Below are positions 6,786 to 10,089 of a stretch of DNA of 10,089 bases, one piece after another. The stretch comes from Bifidobacterium sp. (GTDB lineage: Bacteria > Actinomycetota > Actinomycetes > Actinomycetales > Bifidobacteriaceae). How positions within the stretch are numbered: position 1 is the stretch's first letter; the number at the start of each line of letters is the position of its first letter. The notes under the pieces were generated by a model, which saw nothing but the letters and a program-made list of their open reading frames with translations, was not told where the DNA came from and did no database searches. A program made the position numbers and the translations under genes. The stretch spans positions 1 to 10,089 of the forward strand of contig JAIJEI010000063.1 of the NCBI GenBank assembly GCA_022739095.1, written 5' to 3'.

Positions 6786-7586
6786 TCAGGCGGCGGTGTT
6801 GAGATCGGGAGTATCGTCATCGGTGTCGATGGCGGTAGAGGATGCTTTGGCGGCCTGCTGTGCGGCGGCGGTTTCCTTATCCGTCTCCGGCGGGTCGAAT
6901 CGGTAGCCCACGTTGCGCACGGTGCCGATGAGGTGTTCGTATTCGCCGCCGAGCTTGGCGCGCAGACGACGGATATGCACGTCGACCGTACGGGTGCCGC
7001 CGTAGTAGTCGTAGCCCCATACTTCCTGCAGCAACTGGGCGCGGGTGAACACGCGGCCGGGGTGCTGGACCAAGTACTTGAGGAGTTCGAATTCCTTGTA
7101 TGCCAGATCGATGGGGCGTCCATGCAGGGAAGCGGTATAGCCGTTGGTGTCCACAATGAGGTCGCCGGAGCGAATCTGGCCATCTTCCACCGTGGTGGTG
7201 GATTCGGCGGGAGAACCGGCTGCTGCGGCCGCAGGAGCGTTGCCGCGCTCGGAGACCAATCGCAATCGGCCCTCGACTTCAGCCGGGGAAGCGGTGGTGA
7301 CCACCACATCCGCGATGCCCCATTGGGAGTTGACCACGGTGAAGCCGCCTTCGGTCAGCACCAGCACGATTGGCGTGGACAGGCCGGAAGCGTGGATGAG
7401 GCGGCACAAGGTTTTTGCGGTCGCCAGATCATCGCGTGCATCCAGAAACAGAATGGTGTTCTCCGGCATCTTCACCAAGCTGGCTGCATCCATCGGCAGT
7501 ACGCGGACGCGATGAGAAAGCAGGGCGAGCGATGGCAAAACGGTGGCGGGATCGCTGGCGAAAGTCATCAACGTAAGATCCGTCAC
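6786..7586 (-). CDS. glnR: GlnR-like OmpR-family transcriptional regulator
   Basis: The 266-residue product has an N-terminal receiver-like domain (about 1-113), an Ala/Ser-rich linker (114-136) and a C-terminal winged-helix DNA-binding domain (about 139-231). The latter contains LAYKEFELLKYLVQHPGRVF, RAQLLQEVWGYDYYGGTRTVDVHIRRLRAKL and VRNVGYRF, all typical of OmpR/PhoB. The receiver resembles actinobacterial GlnR, the regulator of nitrogen assimilation. It has FLDARDDL around D49 and R51, LCRLI, and PIVLVLTEGG. It lacks the acidic pair of strand 1 and the lysine of strand 5 needed for normal phosphorylation, as in GlnR, which dimerises through charge pairing around the equivalent Asp and Arg. 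No histidine kinase gene is next to it. An acidic, low-complexity C-terminal tail follows residue 232. The start is GTG at 7586, supported by the purine-rich sequence at 7593-7600. A role in nitrogen control here is inferred from family resemblance; a generic response regulator is the alternative. Confidence 0.85.
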   Translation of the reverse strand: MTDLTLMTFASDPATVLPSLALLSHRVRVLPMDAASLVKMPENTILFLDARDDLATAKTLCRLIHASGLSTPIVLVLTEGGFTVVNSQWGIADVVVTTASPAEVEGRLRLVSERGNAPAAAAAGSPAESTTTVEDGQIRSGDLIVDTNGYTASLHGRPIDLAYKEFELLKYLVQHPGRVFTRAQLLQEVWGYDYYGGTRTVDVHIRRLRAKLGGEYEHLIGTVRNVGYRFDPPETDKETAAAQQAAKASSTAIDTDDDTPDLNTAA

Positions 7587-7592
7587 GCTAAT

Positions 7593-7600
7593 CCCCCTTT
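7593..7600 (-). promoter_or_regulatory. Ribosome binding site fixing a GTG start
   Basis: On the minus strand AAAGGGGG lies six bases before GTG at 7586. It selects this GTG over the next in-frame ATG six codons later. Confidence 0.7.
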
Positions 7601-7747
7601 ATCCTGCAATGTGTTACGCGATTGCTCGGTGTAGCTGTACGAGTTGGCAGCGACGTTATGCCGCTTTCGCACGGTTTTCATCATTTTACGCGCTTGTAGT
7701 GGACACATGGGTTACAAGTTTGCGGAATATGGAACGGCGGACGTCCA

Positions 7748-8452
7748 TCAACCGATGATACGGCCGAGCACCAGTGCGGTTGCGGCGATGGCCACGCCCA
7801 TCAGCATTACCGGCATCAGGCCGGTGCCGATCCACGGATAGCGAATATCCGGGTCCGGATCGGCGTCGCGCACCCACAACGTGGAGGCCACGACCAAGGC
7901 CAGGCCCAAAACGATGAGGATGATCAGGGCAACGGTTCCCGCAGCGGTGCCCTTGGCAAGCATTGCGCCCAAATCAGGCAGGAAGCACCAGCCGGCCACG
8001 GCGAGAGCCGCCACACCGGAAGTCACGGCGTGAGAGAGTGCACGGATAAGATGTTCGCGCTTCTCACGAGCCATCTGGCGCCCGAAGGAGAAGACCACCA
8101 GCACCACCAGCAGCAGGCCCATAGCCAGTGCCCATGAATACCAAGGAAGTACCGAGCCATCCGCAGCGGTCTGATCCGGCGGAACCTTGCCGGTCGGGAA
8201 AGGTACGATGACGAAAATCAGAGAAATCGCGCCAAACACCAAAGTGACGATACGATCCAGCATGCTGCCGCGGAACGGCCAGAACACGACGAACGCGGCC
8301 AACGTCAGAGCGGCGATAATCAAAGGGATGATGGGGATGGTGCCGGGGGAGGGAATGACCGTGGCTGCGATGAGCAGTACATAGGACGTCAGTTGGGCCA
8401 ACAACATGCTCAGGGCTTTGTTCTTCCAACCCTCCTGGGTGATCTCGGTCAT
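7748..8452 (-). CDS. Seven-helix membrane protein of unknown function
   Basis: I do not recognise the family. The 234-residue product has seven hydrophobic segments at about 17-35, 38-59, 68-84, 104-124, 141-162, 171-194 and 208-230. Charged loops lie between them: one at 124-137 (GRQMAREKREHLIR), probably cytoplasmic by the positive-inside rule, and an acidic DADPDPDIRYP loop at 196-206. A Pro-rich loop after helix 3 (PFPTGKVPPDQTAADG) is probably outside. No nucleotide-binding or protease motif is seen. The frame is open to 8524, but I place the start at the ATG at 8452 (MTEITQEGWKNK). A good ribosome binding site precedes it, and the extra 24 residues are Arg-rich and overlap the promoter candidate. 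It is transcribed towards the GlnR-like gene, whose GTG lies 161 bp downstream of this stop, and is separated from mntP by a terminator. Confidence 0.75.
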   Translation of the reverse strand: MTEITQEGWKNKALSMLLAQLTSYVLLIAATVIPSPGTIPIIPLIIAALTLAAFVVFWPFRGSMLDRIVTLVFGAISLIFVIVPFPTGKVPPDQTAADGSVLPWYSWALAMGLLLVVLVVFSFGRQMAREKREHLIRALSHAVTSGVAALAVAGWCFLPDLGAMLAKGTAAGTVALIILIVLGLALVVASTLWVRDADPDPDIRYPWIGTGLMPVMLMGVAIAATALVLGRIIG

Positions 8453-8458
8453 GATACG

Positions 8459-8464
8459 CCTCTC
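8459..8464 (-). promoter_or_regulatory. Ribosome binding site deciding the membrane-protein start
   Basis: GAGAGG on the minus strand ends six bases before the ATG at 8452. This argues against the longer open frame beginning at 8524. Confidence 0.7.
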
Positions 8465-8486
8465 AGATAATCGAATTTCTATCCCA

Positions 8487-8514
8487 ATCCTACGTCGGGC
8501 ATTGGAACGGTGAA
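8487..8514 (-). promoter_or_regulatory. Candidate sigma70-type promoter for the membrane-protein gene
   Basis: A minus-strand -35 candidate TTCACC at 8509-8514 is separated by 16 bp from a -10 candidate TAGGAT at 8487-8492. Each matches the consensus at four of six positions. The predicted leader would be about 28 nt and would carry the ribosome binding site. It lies just downstream of the mntP terminator, as expected for an independent unit. Confidence 0.4.
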
Positions 8515-8527
8515 AACCAAACAAAAT

Positions 8528-8548
8528 AGCCCCTCTGGTGAAGGGGCT
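8528..8548 (-). terminator. Intrinsic terminator downstream of mntP
   Basis: A 7-bp stem pairs 8528-8534 (AGCCCCT) with 8542-8548 (AGGGGCT). On the minus strand it is followed by ATTTTGTTTGGTTTT. It begins 12 bases after the mntP stop. Confidence 0.8.
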
Positions 8549-8560
8549 TATGACACTAAA

Positions 8561-9145
8561 TCAGAACGTGATAACGCCCAAATGCTCCAGCAGCACTTTG
8601 GCGCCGAGCAGAATCAGCACCACGCCGCCGGCGATCTGCGCCGGCTTCTGCCAGCGGGAACCGAACGCGCGGCCAATGTACAGGCCCGCAGCGGAGAACA
8701 GTCCGGTGACCACACCGATGCTGAGGATGGCGAATGCCGTATGGGCCTTGGTGAACATGAAGGTCAGGCTCACGCCTACGGCGAACGCGTCGATACTGCA
8801 GGCCACGGCCAGAAAAAGCATATGCTTCCAATCGAACTGGGCGGTCTCCTTGGCGTTTTCCTCGTCTTCTCCGAAGGCTTCGTGAACCATGTTGCCGCCG
8901 ATGAACACCAACAGGGCGAAGATGATCCAATGGTCGAATTGGGCTACGTATTTGCTGAATGTAGATGCCGCGAAATAGCCGAGAACGGGGAACAGCATCT
9001 GGAATCCGCCGAACCAGAGGGTGCTTTTCACGGCGTCTTGCACTCGTACGCGGGATACGGTCAGGCCTTTGCCAATGGATACGGCGAATGCATCCATAGC
9101 TACGGAAACAGAAATAAGCAGGATTTGAATGATTATCGAAATCAT
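8561..9145 (-). CDS. mntP: Manganese efflux pump MntP
   Basis: MntP (formerly YebN) is a small inner-membrane exporter that lowers cytoplasmic Mn2+ when it is in excess. The 194-residue product has the family's six hydrophobic segments and its internal duplication. The paired signature is AMDAFAVSIGKG at residues 16-27 and SIDAFAVGVSLT at 117-128, with D18 and D119 the conserved intramembrane aspartates. FIGGNMVHEAF (81-91) and the acidic loop GEDEENAKE (92-100) separate the two halves, and the length is normal for the family. A TGA lies six codons upstream in frame with no other start between, so the ATG at 9145 is the only choice. The bases before it are pyrimidine-rich and hold no Shine-Dalgarno sequence, so translation may depend on the leader described separately. 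Confidence 0.93.
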   Translation of the reverse strand: MISIIIQILLISVSVAMDAFAVSIGKGLTVSRVRVQDAVKSTLWFGGFQMLFPVLGYFAASTFSKYVAQFDHWIIFALLVFIGGNMVHEAFGEDEENAKETAQFDWKHMLFLAVACSIDAFAVGVSLTFMFTKAHTAFAILSIGVVTGLFSAAGLYIGRAFGSRWQKPAQIAGGVVLILLGAKVLLEHLGVITF

Positions 9146-9258
9146 GGTGTGACAGAAGGTTCATCGCCGGATTACCGCGCGATGGGCCTCGACCAGCGTT
9201 CCTACACGCCGCCTACGCCTAGTTGAAAAGACAAAACACCACTGTATCACAAAATACA
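9146..9258 (-). promoter_or_regulatory. mntP leader region with a perfect hairpin
   Basis: A hairpin pairs 9162-9170 with 9175-9177 and 9179-9184: a 9-bp stem with one bulged base (C9178) and a four-base loop, ending 16 bases before the mntP ATG. A smaller GCGT/ACGC stem-loop lies further upstream near 9195-9210. In other bacteria mntP is often controlled by a yybP-ykoY Mn2+ riboswitch. I looked for that element's conserved core by eye and could not identify it. The region is therefore only a candidate regulatory leader. Confidence 0.3.
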
Positions 9259-9297
9259 AGCTCCCTCTGGCGAGGGAGCTGGCGCAGTGAAACTGCG
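9259..9297. repeat. REP-like tandem double hairpin
   Basis: The first stem is 9 bp (9259-9267 with 9272-9280, TGGC loop). Two bases later a second stem of 6 bp follows (9283-9288 with 9292-9297, GAA loop). The motif CTCCCTC..GAGGGAG followed by a small GC hairpin and a GGGAGAG sequence at 9305-9311 resembles repetitive extragenic palindromes that I recall from bifidobacterial intergenic regions. Only one full copy lies in this window. The mntP terminator shares the CCTCTGG.GA loop-side sequence. Confidence 0.5.
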
Positions 9298-9339
9298 ACT
9301 GAATGGGAGAGTAGAACGGCTTTGCCGCAAATACGACAA

Positions 9340-9359
9340 AAGGCCCCCGAAGGGGCCTT
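9340..9359 (-). terminator. Intrinsic terminator, probably the original ppa terminator
   Basis: An 8-bp GC-rich stem pairs 9340-9347 (AAGGCCCC) with 9352-9359 around a four-base loop. On the minus strand it is followed by TTGTCGTATTTG after the paired TT, a modest U tract. It lies 21 bases beyond the stop codon of the remnant ppa 3' copy and 177 bases beyond the present ppa stop. This spacing suggests it once closed the ancestral gene. Confidence 0.7.
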
Positions 9360-9378
9360 CGCTAACGATTCAGAATCG

Positions 9379-9434
9379 AATCACTTCTCGGAATCAGCGA
9401 GACGCTGACGCGCGGCAATGATTTCCTTTTCGGC
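9379..9434 (-). pseudogene. Remnant second copy of the ppa 3' end
   Basis: This 56-bp stretch aligns without gaps to 9535-9590, the end of the present ppa gene. The 27 bases 9408-9434 are identical to 9564-9590, while the more distal part is clearly diverged. Read in the ppa frame it encodes AEKEIIAARQRLADSEK and a TGA, an intact alternative tail to the AEKEIIAARERLANEGK of the present gene. It has no start and is not part of any longer frame. Its place beside a terminator suggests that it is the displaced ancestral gene end. Confidence 0.8.
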
Positions 9435-9506
9435 ATGCAATTACGGACGGCCTGCGGCCGGCTCAATGCTGGCTCAGCCGCTGTCGCGCCTTCGCACGCC
9501 GCCGCC

Positions 9507-9527
9507 GGAAAGCCCACCGGGCTTTCC
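9507..9527 (-). terminator. Hairpin directly after the ppa stop
   Basis: A perfect 9-bp stem pairs 9507-9515 (GGAAAGCCC) with 9519-9527 around a three-base loop, nine bases past the ppa stop. On the minus strand it is followed by GC-rich sequence without a U tract. It may be a weak or Rho-assisted terminator, or an mRNA-end stabiliser. Confidence 0.45.
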
Positions 9528-9536
9528 TAAAGGAAA

Positions 9537-10031
9537 TCACTTGCCTTCGTTCGCGAGGCGCTCACGCGCGGCAATGATTTCCTTTTCGGCGGCGTCAGCA
9601 CCGGTCCAATAGTCGCCCGGCAGGACTTCCTTGCCCGGCTCCAGAGCCTTGTACTGCTCGAAGAAGTGCTTGATTTCGGCCTTGTGGTACTCGTTGACGT
9701 CGTCGATGTCCTTGATGTCATCGAAACGAACGTCGGCGGGCACGCACAGCACCTTGTCGTCGCCGCCGGCCTCGTCGACCATGTGGTACAGGCCCACGGC
9801 GCGGCACTCGACCACGCAGCCCGGGAACACGGAGTTCGGAATCATCACGAGAGCGTCCAGCGGATCGCCGTCCTCGCCCAGGGTGCCGTCGATGTAGCCG
9901 TAGTCATCCGGGTAACCCATTGCGGTGAACAGGGTACGGTCCAGGAAGACGCGACCGGTCTCGTGATCGACTTCGTACTTGTTCTTGGAGCCGCGCGGAA
10001 TTTCCACAACGACGTTGAAGGTTTCTGCCAT
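9537..10031 (-). CDS. ppa: Family I inorganic pyrophosphatase
   Basis: This soluble enzyme hydrolyses pyrophosphate to two phosphates, pulling biosynthetic reactions such as tRNA charging and nucleic acid synthesis forward. The N-terminal VEIPRGSKNKYEVD (residues 9-22) is the family's substrate-binding start, with E20 and nearby lysines. The signature EDGDPLDALV (53-62) supplies the metal ligands D54, D56 and D59. YHMVDEAGGDDKVLCVPADV (82-101) and DIDDVNEYHKAEIKHFFEQYKALEPGK (108-134) are also typical. The product is 164 residues, the normal size. The start ATG at 10031 has a clear AAGGAG at 10039-10044, seven bases upstream. The last ~17 codons are duplicated further downstream (9379-9434), so the present C-terminus ERLANEGK may be a replacement for the original one. 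The catalytic part is intact. Confidence 0.96.
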   Translation of the reverse strand: MAETFNVVVEIPRGSKNKYEVDHETGRVFLDRTLFTAMGYPDDYGYIDGTLGEDGDPLDALVMIPNSVFPGCVVECRAVGLYHMVDEAGGDDKVLCVPADVRFDDIKDIDDVNEYHKAEIKHFFEQYKALEPGKEVLPGDYWTGADAAEKEIIAARERLANEGK

Positions 10032-10038
10032 GTCATTT

Positions 10039-10044
10039 CTCCTT
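10039..10044 (-). promoter_or_regulatory. Ribosome binding site of ppa
   Basis: AAGGAG on the minus strand lies seven bases before ATG 10031. An overlapping ATG at 10036 is out of frame and too close to this site. The promoter is probably only partly inside the window. Confidence 0.8.
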
Positions 10045-10089
10045 GAAAATCGACAGTTACGTTATCGTCTCACCACAATACCCTGTTTG

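Larger units (their letters stand above)
9146..9536. other. 391-bp gene-free region between mntP and ppa
   Basis: No complete gene is present. From left to right the region holds the mntP leader with a hairpin, a REP-like double hairpin (9259-9297), a small CGGC/GCCG hairpin (9317-9327), a terminator (9340-9359), a remnant copy of the ppa 3' end (9379-9434), a GC-rich spacer (9435-9506) containing a CGGCC/GGCCG hairpin, and a 9-bp hairpin directly after ppa (9507-9527). Confidence 0.7.

Noticed and set aside
6759..7634. + strand open frame opposite the GlnR-like regulator
   Set aside because: Same reason: the opposite strand encodes complete winged-helix motifs and has a good ribosome binding site.
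7587..7747. GlnR binding box or promoter upstream of the GlnR-like gene
   Set aside because: Several TA-rich hexamers exist (for example minus-strand TAAAAT), but none has a matching -35 element. No GTnAC-n6-GAAAC type site fits on either strand.
8453..8524. 24-residue N-terminal extension of the membrane protein
   Set aside because: The ATG at 8452 has a well-placed GAGAGG. The extension is Arg-rich and overlaps a promoter candidate.

Overview
The window looks like a chromosomal segment of a high-GC Gram-positive bacterium, most probably a Bifidobacterium. The supporting points are GC-rich coding sequence, a GlnR-type OmpR-family regulator with an actinobacterial N-terminal domain, and a ValS of the shorter type with a WDDNGLPTERRV segment. 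The species assignment is inference from recognised protein character; no search was run.

Layout, left to right. The 3' part of a Ser/Gly/Ala-rich protein of unknown function runs on the + strand and is cut by the window edge. A 360-bp intergenic region follows, holding three similar ~46-nt palindromic units and a strong bidirectional terminator. Every remaining gene lies on the minus strand. In transcription order they are: ppa (inorganic pyrophosphatase), mntP (Mn2+ exporter), a seven-helix membrane protein of unknown function, a GlnR-like regulator, nth (endonuclease III), a family 5 solute-binding protein, and valS.

The regulator, nth, the binding protein and valS are codirectional, with gaps of 58, 62 and 143 bp and no convincing terminator between them. 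They may be partly co-transcribed, although valS and the binding-protein gene each have promoter-like sequence very close to the start codon. ppa and mntP are followed by clear hairpin terminators, and the membrane protein has its own promoter candidate, so these three look like separate units.

Most genes are housekeeping. The unusual structure is intergenic: (1) the three-unit palindrome array at 1273-1489; (2) a second, diverged copy of the ppa 3' end 156 bp beyond the current one, encoding an equivalent C-terminal tail and lying next to the terminator, which resembles the scar of an integration or recombination event at the ppa 3' end; (3) a REP-like double hairpin at 9259-9297. I see no CRISPR array, rRNA, tRNA, transposase or integrase, and no evidence of a complete undescribed multi-gene system.
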